64,000 bases of DNA from Desulfobacteraceae bacterium (lineage in GTDB: Bacteria > Desulfobacterota > Desulfobacteria > Desulfobacterales > Desulfosalsimonadaceae), in contig QZKW01000077.1 in NCBI GenBank assembly GCA_003599885.1, forward strand, positions 1 to 64,000, read 5' to 3'. A program made the translations under genes and the position numbers. Under the pieces are notes generated by a model that saw only the letters and a program-made list of their open reading frames with translations, was not told the DNA's origin and did not search any database. Positions within the stretch are counted from its first letter, which is position 1, and each line of letters opens with the position of its first letter. Shown here piece after piece: positions 54,306-63,369 of this stretch.

Positions 54306-56551
54306 AAATTAATAAGTATGCCAATAAGGTGATCAGTGTGGCGGTCTTTTGTTGCGTCCTCTTTGCCGCTGGTTTCACCGATGCCGAAGAAACTGTTGTC
54401 ATAAAGAAACTGGTGGTCCAGGGCAATCATCGCATTGAATCGGATGCCATTTTGCGGGTGGTTAAAACAAAAGCCGGCGACCCATACAATGCGGCTCTGC
54501 TCTCGGACGATCTCCAGTCCATCTATGCCATGGGGTGGTTTGATGACATCCGGGTGGAAGTTGAAAAAGAGGCGATTGGCAATACGGTGTTTTTTGTTGT
54601 TAAGGAAAAAGCCACCATTCGGGAAATAACGTTTTCCGGCAACGATGAATTCGATGATGAAAAAATTACGGAAAATATAGATATCAGCAGCGGCTCCATC
54701 CTGAATATATTTAAAATCCGCCGGAATATTCTGGCCATTGAGTCCTTATACAAAGCGGATAATTATCATAACGTCAAGGTGACATATAAGATTGAGCCCA
54801 TCGATGAAAATCTGGCCAATCTGGAGTTTGTCATCGATGAAGGGGAAAAAGTCCGTATTAAGACCATCTCTTTTGACGGCAACACCGCCTATACCAAAGA
54901 AGAACTGCTGAAAAAGATGGAAACATCGGAAAAGGGCTTTTTTTCATGGCTTACGTCCTCCGGTGACTACGACAAGGAAAAGCTCCAGCAGGATTTATAC
55001 ATTATCACCGATTTATATCAGAATAACGGGTATGCAGAGGCCAGGGTCGGTGATCCGGAGCTTGAATACAAGGATGAATGGATATATGTGTTAATTAAGA
55101 TTAATGAAGGCCCTCGTTTTAAAATGGGGAAGGTGGATCTGACCGGGGAATTTATTTTACAAAAGCAAGAGATGCTGGCCAAAGTCACTTCAAGCGGTCA
55201 GGAATATTTCAACCGGGAAGCCATTCGGCAGGATATGCTGACCCTGACCGATATGTATGCGGACCAGGGATTTGCCCATGCGGAAGTTGTTCCCCAAATC
55301 AACACGGATCATGAAACATTGATGGTTGATCTCACCTTTCATCTGAAGAAGAATGAGCCCGTGTATTTTGAAAAAATCAATATTCACGGCAATACCAAAA
55401 CCAGGGATAAAGTCATTCGCCGGGAGTTTAAGGTCGCTGAGCAGGAACTCTACAGCAGCAGCAAGTTAAAGCGAAGCATCGCCGATTTGCACCGGCTGGA
55501 CTATTTTGAAGACATTAAGGTGAATCCCCAGCCAGGCACCGCCAAAGACCAGATGGTGATGGACATTGAAGTGGTGGAAAAAGCCACAGGAACTTTTACC
55601 GTGGGGGGGGGATACAGCGGGATCGATAAACTCTACGCCATGGCTTCCGTATCAGAGCGGAATTTTCTGGGACGGGGGCAGATTCTCGAATTCTCTGTTC
55701 AGGCCGGCGGCACCTCACGGCAATATAATTTAGGCTTCACCGAACCGTGGCTGTTTGATATCCCCTTGTCCGCCGGAGTGGATCTCTATAAAATGGAGCG
55801 GGATTATGATGACTATGACCGGGACAGCACCGGCGGCGGCCTCCGGCTGGGATATCCGCTGTTTGATTTTACCCGAGGGTATGTCCGGTATGGATATGAT
55901 TCAAGCACCATTGACAATATTTCAGTGTCCGCGTCTCCTTATATTTTGCCCGGAACCAGTGTGGAAAGCAGCATCACCGTCAGCATGGTCTATGACTCCA
56001 GAAACCGGAGGTTTAATGCTTCCGAAGGCTCTACTCATACGGTCGCCGCTAAATATGCGGGGATTGGCGGGGACATCGGATATACTGAACTGACGGCTGG
56101 GACAGGCTGGTATTTCCCGCTGTTTTGGAGCACAGTAGGATTTCTGCATTCAAAAGGTGGTTATATTATTGAAAATTCAAAATATCTTCCCGACTATGAC
56201 CGGTATTATCTGGGCGGCATCAACTCCGTGAGGGGGTATGACTATCAGGATATCAGCCCGATCAATTCAGATGGCATTAAAATCGGGGGTACGGAATTTG
56301 TCCAGTTTAATGCGGAATACCAGGTTCCCATTATTAAGGACAGCGGCCTGGTGGGCCTGGTGTTTTTTGACGCTGGAAACGCATGGGCGGATGAGGGAGA
56401 TTCTTACGACGGTCTGCGTAAAAGCGCAGGGTTTGGCATCCGCTGGTTTTCCCCGATGGGCCCTCTGCGTCTGGAGAAGGGATATATCATTGATAGCCAG
56501 CCGGGCGAGGGTTCCGGCCGCTGGGAGTTTTCCATGGGCGGGTCTTTTTAA
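54302..56551 (+). CDS. bamA: Outer membrane protein assembly factor BamA
   Basis: 749 residues. A signal peptide (about 1-29) is followed by five POTRA domains (about 30-100, 100-178, 178-266, 266-347, 347-425) and a 16-strand barrel (about 430-749) ending in MGPLRLEKGY...FSMGGSF with a terminal Phe. The conserved VRGYDYQDISP segment corresponds to the VRGF/Y lid motif, and FFDAGN is typical. BamA inserts barrel proteins in the outer membrane. It is placed before ompH/skp and the lpx genes, a widely conserved order. Confidence 0.96.
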   Translation: MKINKYANKVISVAVFCCVLFAAGFTDAEETVVIKKLVVQGNHRIESDAILRVVKTKAGDPYNAALLSDDLQSIYAMGWFDDIRVEVEKEAIGNTVFFVVKEKATIREITFSGNDEFDDEKITENIDISSGSILNIFKIRRNILAIESLYKADNYHNVKVTYKIEPIDENLANLEFVIDEGEKVRIKTISFDGNTAYTKEELLKKMETSEKGFFSWLTSSGDYDKEKLQQDLYIITDLYQNNGYAEARVGDPELEYKDEWIYVLIKINEGPRFKMGKVDLTGEFILQKQEMLAKVTSSGQEYFNREAIRQDMLTLTDMYADQGFAHAEVVPQINTDHETLMVDLTFHLKKNEPVYFEKINIHGNTKTRDKVIRREFKVAEQELYSSSKLKRSIADLHRLDYFEDIKVNPQPGTAKDQMVMDIEVVEKATGTFTVGGGYSGIDKLYAMASVSERNFLGRGQILEFSVQAGGTSRQYNLGFTEPWLFDIPLSAGVDLYKMERDYDDYDRDSTGGGLRLGYPLFDFTRGYVRYGYDSSTIDNISVSASPYILPGTSVESSITVSMVYDSRNRRFNASEGSTHTVAAKYAGIGGDIGYTELTAGTGWYFPLFWSTVGFLHSKGGYIIENSKYLPDYDRYYLGGINSVRGYDYQDISPINSDGIKIGGTEFVQFNAEYQVPIIKDSGLVGLVFFDAGNAWADEGDSYDGLRKSAGFGIRWFSPMGPLRLEKGYIIDSQPGEGSGRWEFSMGGSF

Positions 56552-56601
56552 GCCGCGTGAAAAAGGGCGTTTATATTGATTGAAGACATAGGAGGTTTTG
56601 A

Positions 56602-57123
56602 ATGAGAATCGGAAGGTGGGGGGGGATGTTCGGAGCGGTTGCCGTGATGATGCTGATTGCAGTATCGGCCGGTGCTGCGGATGGGGCTAAGATCGGCATT
56701 GTGGATTTTCAGAAAGTTCTGACGGACTCTGAAACCGGCAAAAAAATCCAGGCACAGATGCAGGAAAAGGGAAAAGGAATGGAAGCCAAGCTCATCGCTG
56801 CCGGCAAGGAGATTGAAACTCTTGCGGAACAGATGAGCCGTGAAGCCATGGTGATGAGCAAGGAAAAGCGTGAAGAAAAACAGCGGGAACTGGAAATCAA
56901 AAAATATGATTTTCAATCTCTGCAGAAAAAATTTCAGATGGAATTCAGAGAAGAGGAAGGTAAACAGATCGAAAAAATCAAAAAAGAGATTTTTGACATG
57001 GCTGCCAAAATTGGTGAAAAAGACGGATATATGCTGATTATTGAAAAAAGCGCTGTTATTTATTCTCCGAAATCCGTAGATATTACCGGCGAATTGATTA
57101 AAGAATACGATTCCGGAAACTAA
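56602..57123 (+). CDS. OmpH/Skp-family periplasmic chaperone
   Basis: 173 residues. A signal peptide ending about residue 24 (SAGAADG) is followed by KIGIVDFQKVLTDSETGKKIQ and a long coiled coil (about 45-130, rich in E and K), then a C-terminal strand-helix part. This is the Skp layout: two helical arms that hold unfolded outer-membrane proteins on the way to BamA. An AGGAGG site precedes the ATG. Confidence 0.92.
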   Translation: MRIGRWGGMFGAVAVMMLIAVSAGAADGAKIGIVDFQKVLTDSETGKKIQAQMQEKGKGMEAKLIAAGKEIETLAEQMSREAMVMSKEKREEKQRELEIKKYDFQSLQKKFQMEFREEEGKQIEKIKKEIFDMAAKIGEKDGYMLIIEKSAVIYSPKSVDITGELIKEYDSGN

Positions 57124-57186
57124 GAAAGCAACTCGCCTTTAAAAAGATTTTCAATCAAATAAAGAACTCTGGCAGAGGAGAGGGGC

Positions 57187-58212
57187 ATGGAAATTTCTTT
57201 AGCTGGCTTGAACCAACTGGTGAAGGGTGAAATCATCGGCGATCCGGAAAAGATGATTCATGGGATCGCCCCGTTTGACGCAGCCACCCCCCATGAAATC
57301 ACCTTTGCCGACTCTCCGAAGATGCTGAATCGCTTCAGCGACACCCGTGCCGGCGCCGTAATTGTCCCCCTTCATTTTAACCAGGGCGTTTCTACCCATC
57401 TCATCAAATCAGCAAATCCCCGCCTGGCATTCGCCAGGATTATGCGTCTATGTTTTCCGCCCGCCCGTTCTTTTCACGGCATCAGCCTTCATGCAATGAT
57501 TGGCCGGAACGTGTCTTTGGGAGCGGATGTCGCGGTGGGGCCGGCCGCTGTTCTTCAAAATAATGTGACCATCGGCAGCCGGGTGACCATCCATCCCCAT
57601 GTGGTTATCGGCGACGGGGTGCGCATCGGGGATGATGTGGAAATTTTCCCCCATGTGACGATCCTGGAGCGCTGTGAGATCGGCAGCCGGGTGATCATTC
57701 AGCCCGGAACGGTGATCGGGAGCGACGGGTTCGGGTTTGTCCATGACGGGGAAAAACATTATAAAATTCCCCAGACAGGCATTGTTCAGATTGATGATGA
57801 TGTGGAAATAGGTGCATGTTGCACCATTGACCGGGCCACATTCGGAAAAACCTGGATCAAACAGGGGGTGAAAACAGATAGTCATGTGCATATCGCCCAC
57901 AATGTGGTGGTGGGCGAAAACACGCTGATTGTCGGCCAGGTCGGCATCGCGGGCAGCGCAACGATTGGAAAAAATGTTATTCTGGCAGGACAGGCGGGCG
58001 TTGCCGGGCATATTACCATTGGTGACGGGGTGACGGTCGGCCCTCAGGCAGGGGTCACCCGGTCGGTGGCAAGTGGCTCAGTGGTGTCCGGAACCCCTGA
58101 AATGCCCCATCGCTTGTGGCTGCGGATCAGCCAGATAATTCCAAAACTGCCGGAACTCAAAAAGAGAATCGCAGATCTGGAAAAACGGCTGGATGCATTG
58201 CTGAAGACATAG
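57187..58212 (+). CDS. lpxD: UDP-3-O-acyl-glucosamine N-acyltransferase LpxD
   Basis: 341 residues. The N-terminal uridine-binding domain (1-100) is followed by a left-handed beta helix of hexapeptide repeats (about 101-300: IGRNVSLGADVAVGPAAVL, IGSRVTIHPHVVIGDG) with the catalytic-His region HIAHNVVVGENT, and a C-terminal helix (LKKRIADLEKRLDAL). LpxD adds the N-linked acyl chain in lipid A synthesis. A GAGGAGAGG site precedes the start. Confidence 0.96.
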   Translation: MEISLAGLNQLVKGEIIGDPEKMIHGIAPFDAATPHEITFADSPKMLNRFSDTRAGAVIVPLHFNQGVSTHLIKSANPRLAFARIMRLCFPPARSFHGISLHAMIGRNVSLGADVAVGPAAVLQNNVTIGSRVTIHPHVVIGDGVRIGDDVEIFPHVTILERCEIGSRVIIQPGTVIGSDGFGFVHDGEKHYKIPQTGIVQIDDDVEIGACCTIDRATFGKTWIKQGVKTDSHVHIAHNVVVGENTLIVGQVGIAGSATIGKNVILAGQAGVAGHITIGDGVTVGPQAGVTRSVASGSVVSGTPEMPHRLWLRISQIIPKLPELKKRIADLEKRLDALLKT

Positions 58213-58263
58213 GCCAGCCGGATGGAACTGTTCCACTCATTTGCTGAACCTTTGGGAGATGGC

Positions 58264-58707
58264 ATGAAGCAGGTTTTTGATATTAAAGAAATTTTGGATC
58301 TATTGCCCCATCGCTACCCGTTTGTCCTGGTGGACCGGGTCCTGTCCGTGGAACCGGGTGTAACGATTCGCGCCCTAAAAAACGTAACCATTAATGAACC
58401 TTTTTTTCAGGGACACTTTCCGGACCGGCCGATTATGCCGGGCGTTTTAATCCTTGAAGGAATGGTCCAGACTGCCGGGCTGTTAATGGCCCAGGAATTA
58501 TCCATGGACGCCCGCAGGCGGCTTCGTTTTACCGGAATTGATGGCGCACGTTTTAGAAAACCGGTCGTTCCGGGGGATCAGCTCATATTTGAAGTGGGGA
58601 TTGTTAAACAGCGGTCCAGGGTTGTAAAAATGAACGCAACGGCGTTTGTGGACAATCTGCGTGTGGCGGAAGCGAAAATAATGGTTTTGACCGGAGGAGA
58701 ATTATGA
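58264..58707 (+). CDS. fabZ: 3-hydroxyacyl-ACP dehydratase FabZ
   Basis: 147 residues from ATG 58264, behind GGGAGATGG; 14 in-frame codons upstream would give an unusual extension. The active-site His is in [14 protein letters not shown] and the Glu in [12 protein letters not shown], with [14 protein letters not shown] between. The hot-dog-fold enzyme dehydrates 3-hydroxyacyl-ACP in fatty-acid synthesis and so balances the substrate that LpxA and LpxD use. It overlaps lpxA by four bases. Confidence 0.96.
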   Translation: MKQVFDIKEILDLLPHRYPFVLVDRVLSVEPGVTIRALKNVTINEPFFQGHFPDRPIMPGVLILEGMVQTAGLLMAQELSMDARRRLRFTGIDGARFRKPVVPGDQLIFEVGIVKQRSRVVKMNATAFVDNLRVAEAKIMVLTGGEL

Positions 58708-59474
58708 TTCATCCAACAGCAATCGTAGACCCCAGAGCGGAGGTCGATTCCAGCGTGGAAATCGGCCCGTATTCCATTGTCAATGCAAATGTGTCCATCG
58801 GTCCCGGCACGTTTATCGGACCCCATGTGACCATTGACCCGTATGTGAAAATCGGCCCTGATTGCCAGATCTATCAGTATGCCTCCATCGGGGCGGTTCC
58901 CCAGGCAATCAAATTCAAGGGAGAGGTCACCTGGCTCAAGATCGGGAAGGGTACGATCATCAGGGAATTTGCAACCTTAAACCGGGGCACGGAGTTCGGC
59001 GGCGGCGTGACGGAAGTGGGTGAGGGCAATTTTTTAATGGCCTATACCCATGTGGCCCATGATTGCATCACCGGCAAAGGCGTGATCCTGGCCAATAACG
59101 CGACGCTGGCCGGGCATATTGTCATCGGGAACCATGCCATTGTCGGCGGCCTGGTGGCCATTCACCAGTTTGTCCGGATCGGCGACCATGCCTATATCGG
59201 CGGAAAATCGGCCATCACCAAGGATATCCCGCCCTATGTCATCGCCGCGGGAGACCGGGCGACCCTTCATGGATTGAATAAAGTCGGACTTGGCCGGCAT
59301 GGGTTTTCCGAGAACGCCATCGCCCAGCTCAAAAAATCCTACCGCATCATTTTTCGCATCGGTCTCACCGTCAATGAGGCGGTAGAACGGGTGCTGGCGG
59401 AAGTGGAAAATATCCCCGAAGTGTTAAATCTCGTGAATTTTATCAAGACAACCCAGCGAGGGATCACGCGGTAA
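58704..59474 (+). CDS. lpxA: UDP-N-acetylglucosamine acyltransferase LpxA
   Basis: 256 residues, normal length. The hexapeptide beta helix starts [25 protein letters not shown]. The catalytic His lies in [12 protein letters not shown], and [19 protein letters not shown] plus the C-terminal helices are typical. It makes the first acyl transfer of lipid A synthesis. It is translationally coupled to fabZ (ATGA overlap). Acyl length and O- or N-acceptor choice cannot be read by eye. Confidence 0.97.
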   Translation: MIHPTAIVDPRAEVDSSVEIGPYSIVNANVSIGPGTFIGPHVTIDPYVKIGPDCQIYQYASIGAVPQAIKFKGEVTWLKIGKGTIIREFATLNRGTEFGGGVTEVGEGNFLMAYTHVAHDCITGKGVILANNATLAGHIVIGNHAIVGGLVAIHQFVRIGDHAYIGGKSAITKDIPPYVIAAGDRATLHGLNKVGLGRHGFSENAIAQLKKSYRIIFRIGLTVNEAVERVLAEVENIPEVLNLVNFIKTTQRGITR

Positions 59475-59492
59475 GTCTGAAGACGATGGCAG

Positions 59493-60341
59493 ATGGCAAC
59501 TATGAATAAACGCATTGGCCTGATCGCCGGCAGCGGCTCATTTCCGGTCATTTTTTCCCGAAAAGCGGCTTCCAGGGGATTTGCCGTTTGTGCTGTCGGG
59601 TTTCATGGCAACACATCCCCGGATTTATCCGATTATGTGGAATCTTTTGAGGTTATCCATATCGGCCAGATCAAGCGGCTCATCAGTTTTTTTAAAAATC
59701 ATCGCATCACGGAAGCGGTGATGATCGGGGCCATCAAAAAACCGGGCGCGCTCCGCGATATCCGGCCGGATATGAAAGCCATTGCCATGATTGCCAATAT
59801 GCGGCATGACACCCATGATGACCGGGTTTTAAGGGCATTCGCAAACGTCCTTGAAAATGAGGGTATCCAAATCCGTTCTTCCACGTTTCTGCTTCCGGAG
59901 CTTCTGGCTGAATCCGGTTGCTGGACGCGGCGTAAGCCTAACCGGGCCGAGCAGGCGGATATGACGTTAGGCTGGCATATGGCGAAAGAAATCGGACGCC
60001 TGGATATCGGCCAGTGCGTGGTGGTCTCAAACGGGACGGTGATAGCGGTGGAAGCCATTGACGGCACGGACAGCACCATCCGTCGCGGTGGTGAACTGAG
60101 CAGGGGCCATGCGGTGGTCGCCAAAGTATGCAAGCCGATGCAGGATTTTCGTTTTGATGTTCCGGCAGTGGGTGCTCAGACCATTCAGACCATGCATGAA
60201 TCCGGAGCGACGGTTCTGGTGATTGAAGCCAGCCGTTCTCTTGTGTTTGACAGAGAGGAAATGATCCGATTGGCTGACCAGTGGGGAATTGCCATTGTGG
60301 CAATGGCTCAGGCCAATGATGCACAAGGGAACAGCAATTGA
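59493..60341 (+). CDS. lpxI: UDP-2,3-diacylglucosamine pyrophosphatase LpxI
   Basis: 282 residues. LpxI (DUF1009) replaces LpxH in many alpha- and deltaproteobacterial groups. KRIGLIAGSGSFPVIFSRKAASRGF starts the N-terminal domain, and the C-terminal catalytic domain shows VVSNGTVIAVEAIDGTDSTIRRGGEL and VCKPMQDFRFDVPAVGAQTI. It forms lipid X from UDP-diacylglucosamine, the step between LpxD and LpxB. It overlaps the next gene by four bases. Confidence 0.95.
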   Translation: MATMNKRIGLIAGSGSFPVIFSRKAASRGFAVCAVGFHGNTSPDLSDYVESFEVIHIGQIKRLISFFKNHRITEAVMIGAIKKPGALRDIRPDMKAIAMIANMRHDTHDDRVLRAFANVLENEGIQIRSSTFLLPELLAESGCWTRRKPNRAEQADMTLGWHMAKEIGRLDIGQCVVVSNGTVIAVEAIDGTDSTIRRGGELSRGHAVVAKVCKPMQDFRFDVPAVGAQTIQTMHESGATVLVIEASRSLVFDREEMIRLADQWGIAIVAMAQANDAQGNSN

Positions 60342-61294
60342 AAAAAATTCGGGCGGCAGTCATCGGTGTGGGATATCTAGGGAAGTTTCATGCGGAAAAG
60401 TATGCTGGAATGGAAGCCGTCGAACTGGCTGGCGTGGTGGACACGAAGGCGGCCCGGGCGGAAGAAATCGCATCTCATGTCGGTGTGAAGGCTTTTTATG
60501 ATTACCGGGACTTGTTCGGCCGGGTGGACGCTGTCAGCATCGCCGCTCCCACGCCTCTTCATTTTGAAATCGGCAAAGGGTTTTTAGAGCAGGGCATTGA
60601 TGTGCTGATGGAAAAGCCCATCACCGAAACCATCGAACAGGCGGACGTTTTGATTGACCTTGCGGAAAAGAAGGGGCTGGTCCTGCAGATCGGGCATCTG
60701 GAACGGTTTAATCCCGCAGTTAAGGCCGTCAAAGAGTTGGTAAACCATCCTGTGTTCATTGAATCCAGCCGGATGAGTGTCTATAATGAGCGAGGCACGG
60801 ATGTGAGCGTGGTGCTGGATCTCATGATCCACGATATTGATATTATATTAAATTTTGTACAGTCCGGCATTAAATACTGTCATGCCATGGGCGCGTCGGT
60901 GGTGTCGGATACAGTGGATATTGCCAATGCCCACATCGAGTTTGACAATGGAACCGTCGCCAAGGTAACCGCCAGCCGGATCGCGAATAAAAATGAGCGG
61001 AAAATCCGCCTGTTTCAGAAAGACGGATACATTTCACTGGATTTTGCCAACCGGTCCATTGTTCATGTCCGGCCTAATGGGGGCAAAAACAATTGTCTCA
61101 TTCCGGGAATGCACATGGAAGAGCAGTGCTTTACGGAAGGGGATGCGCTGGAAGAAGAAATCAAGTCGTTTGTCCGGGCCGTGATTCACCGGGAGCAACC
61201 GGAAGTGTCCGGACCCATGGGAAGGGATGCGCTAAAAATCGCCCTGAACATCGGCCGGCAGATCCGGGAATCCCATCTTCGCATTAAACAATAA
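60338..61294 (+). CDS. Gfo/Idh/MocA-family oxidoreductase in the lpx operon
   Basis: 318 residues. The Rossmann fold AAVIGVGYLGKFHAEKYAGM and EKPITETIEQADVLIDLA are typical of the family, followed by the catalytic LMIHDIDIILNFV (His of the H.x.x.D motif) and the C-terminal beta sheet domain. Gfo/Idh enzymes oxidise sugar carbons with NAD(P). Placement between lpxI and lpxB implies a lipid A sugar substrate. GnnA, which with the aminotransferase GnnB makes UDP-GlcNAc3N for amide-linked lipid A, belongs to this family, but no GnnB is in view. Coupled to lpxI and 14 bases before lpxB. Confidence 0.88.
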   Translation: MKKIRAAVIGVGYLGKFHAEKYAGMEAVELAGVVDTKAARAEEIASHVGVKAFYDYRDLFGRVDAVSIAAPTPLHFEIGKGFLEQGIDVLMEKPITETIEQADVLIDLAEKKGLVLQIGHLERFNPAVKAVKELVNHPVFIESSRMSVYNERGTDVSVVLDLMIHDIDIILNFVQSGIKYCHAMGASVVSDTVDIANAHIEFDNGTVAKVTASRIANKNERKIRLFQKDGYISLDFANRSIVHVRPNGGKNNCLIPGMHMEEQCFTEGDALEEEIKSFVRAVIHREQPEVSGPMGRDALKIALNIGRQIRESHLRIKQ

Positions 61295-61307
61295 GGGAAT
61301 CAGCAAG

Positions 61308-62483
61308 ATGCCGTCAATTCCGAAGTCTTCAGGCCAGAAACGCGTGATGATTATTGCCGGAGAGGCTTCCGGAGATGCTCACGGTGCGCATGTGGTTTCC
61401 GCCATGAAACGAAAAGACAGCGCGATTCTTTTCTGTGGTATCGGCGGCCCGGCCTTAAAATCCGCAGGCGTTGAAATCCTGATCGACGCCAATGAACTGT
61501 CCGTGGTGGGTATCACGGAAGCGCTGGTCAAAATGCCCCAGGTGCTTAAAAGCATTTCCTTGATCAAAGCGGCGTTGAAGAATTTACGTCCGGATTTGCT
61601 GATTCTGGTGGATTTTCCGGATTTTAATCTGCACATTGCCAGCATTGCCAGAAAATTCGGTGTGCCCGTGTTGTATTACATAAGCCCCACCGTATGGGCG
61701 TGGCGCGCCGGCCGGATTCATAAGATCAAGAAAAACGTGGATCATATGGCCTTTATCCTGCCTTTTGAGGGGGAATATTACACCCGGCACAATATCCCGG
61801 CCACTTTTGTCGGCCATCCCATCTTGGATTATTATGCGTCAGTGGGTGAATCGTTGATTGATCGTTTAGCAGACCATTCGCTGACGGTTGGCCTGCTGCC
61901 TGGTTCCCGGCATGGTGAAATTGAAAAAAATCTCCCGGCAATGCTGGCGGCGGCGCGTCAATTGCAGGACCGGTTCCCGGGTATACGGTTTCTTCTGTCT
62001 GTGGCGCCTACCATCAGTCGTGACTTGCTGGAAACCTATGTTGGTCCATACAAAAATAACTGCCATATCACACTGGTGGAAAATAATGTGGTGGATATTT
62101 TTCAAAACAGCGCGCTCGTGATTGCGGTTTCCGGCACGGTCACGTTGGAAACAGCCATTCACTGCGTTCCCATGGTGATCGTATACAAGGTTTCTCCCAT
62201 CAGTTATTCGGTGGGCCAAGCCTTGATAAAAGTGGATCATATTGGTATTGTCAATATCATTGCCGGTGAAGGCATTGTCCCGGAACTGATTCAAAAGGCC
62301 GTAACCCCCGGAAATATCGCAAGAACAGCCGGGGATTTGCTGGATGACCCGAACCAGCTGGCGCGTATCCGGGAGAAACTGGCATCCGTCAGGGCCCTGC
62401 TGGGGGAACCGGGGGCGGCAGAACGGACTGCGGATATCGGATTGTCCCTTTTATATAAGGGCCTATCATTCCCCCAGGCTTAG
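61308..62483 (+). CDS. lpxB: Lipid A disaccharide synthase LpxB
   Basis: 391 residues, a GT19 glycosyltransferase joining lipid X and UDP-diacylglucosamine. MIIAGEASGDAHGAHVVSAM starts the protein; VDFPDFNLHIA, YYISPTVWAWRAGRIHKIKKNVDHM and AVSGTVTLETAIHCVPMVIVYK are its marks. The length is normal. It is the last lipid A gene before an inserted toxin-antitoxin pair and msbA. Confidence 0.96.
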   Translation: MPSIPKSSGQKRVMIIAGEASGDAHGAHVVSAMKRKDSAILFCGIGGPALKSAGVEILIDANELSVVGITEALVKMPQVLKSISLIKAALKNLRPDLLILVDFPDFNLHIASIARKFGVPVLYYISPTVWAWRAGRIHKIKKNVDHMAFILPFEGEYYTRHNIPATFVGHPILDYYASVGESLIDRLADHSLTVGLLPGSRHGEIEKNLPAMLAAARQLQDRFPGIRFLLSVAPTISRDLLETYVGPYKNNCHITLVENNVVDIFQNSALVIAVSGTVTLETAIHCVPMVIVYKVSPISYSVGQALIKVDHIGIVNIIAGEGIVPELIQKAVTPGNIARTAGDLLDDPNQLARIREKLASVRALLGEPGAAERTADIGLSLLYKGLSFPQA

Positions 62484-62608
62484 TAAGCTTCCTTTTATGC
62501 CTTTCGTAAATCAGCTCATCGCATAATTACCGGCATCAGTCGCCAGTAGGTCCGCAAATATCCGTTCTTGAATAATATATTATCAGCCGGTATATGAAAG
62601 GATAATTA

Positions 62609-63040
62609 ATGGTAATGATGGAAAATCAGGATATCCGGTGGATCCAGCGTTTTGCCAATTTCAGGAAAGCCGTATCTCAGCTTTCCAGATTTATTGAAAA
62701 TTCGCCTTTGAACGAACTTGAAGAGCAAGGACTTATTCAGTGCTTTGAATATACCTTTGAGCTGGCATGGAATACAATGAAAGATTTTTATGAAAGTCAG
62801 GGTGAGACGGAAATACAGGGAAGCCGCGATGCGATCCGGCTGGCATTTAAAAGGGGGCTCATTGAAAACGGCGAGACGTGGATGAAAATGATAAAAAGCC
62901 GAACACTCACTTCCCATACATATAATGAAGATATCGCCGCTGAAATTTCAAAAGCTGTGTTTGATATGTATTATCCGGAATTTATCCGGTTGATGGATAA
63001 ATTTAACGATCTGAAAAAGAAAGAAAAAATCAGGCTATGA
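62609..63040 (+). CDS. hepT: HepT-like HEPN toxin (HI0074 family)
   Basis: 143 residues behind AAGGAT. A HEPN four-helix protein of the HI0074 family, with the RX4HXY active motif RTLTSHTY at about 99-106, as in HepT toxins of the HepT/MntA type. It overlaps the MntA-like gene by four bases. In this system MntA adds AMP units to the Tyr of that motif and so silences the RNase. The 125-base gap to lpxB holds nothing else visible. Confidence 0.88.
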   Translation: MVMMENQDIRWIQRFANFRKAVSQLSRFIENSPLNELEEQGLIQCFEYTFELAWNTMKDFYESQGETEIQGSRDAIRLAFKRGLIENGETWMKMIKSRTLTSHTYNEDIAAEISKAVFDMYYPEFIRLMDKFNDLKKKEKIRL

Positions 63041-63351
63041 AATTCGGTCTGACAGATGAAACCATCGAACAGATCAATGGTGTTTTTTCCAGACATCCGC
63101 AAATAGAAGAAGCGATCATTTACGGATCACGGGCAAAAGGCAACTATAGAAATGGTTCGGATATTGACTTGACACTCTCTGGAATCGGCTTAAATCTGGA
63201 TGTTATAACTCAATTAAGCCTTGAACTTGATGATCTGCTGCTGCCGTATAGCTTTGATATTTCTATTTATCAGCAGATCAGCAATCCCGATCTTCTAAAG
63301 CACATTCAGCGCGTTGGGATTGTTTTCTATAAAAAACAGTTAATTCAGTAA
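63037..63351 (+). CDS. mntA: MntA-like minimal nucleotidyltransferase antitoxin
   Basis: 104 residues. The catalytic motif GSRAKGNYRNGSDIDL (GS...DxD, about 31-46) and the second acidic strand SFDISIY are present. Coupled with the HEPN gene by a 4-base overlap. Expected role: adenylylation of the HEPN toxin. The pair splits the lpxB-msbA junction of an otherwise continuous envelope operon. Confidence 0.9.
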   Translation: MKFGLTDETIEQINGVFSRHPQIEEAIIYGSRAKGNYRNGSDIDLTLSGIGLNLDVITQLSLELDDLLLPYSFDISIYQQISNPDLLKHIQRVGIVFYKKQLIQ

Positions 63352-63369
63352 ACAAATGGTGAAAATACA

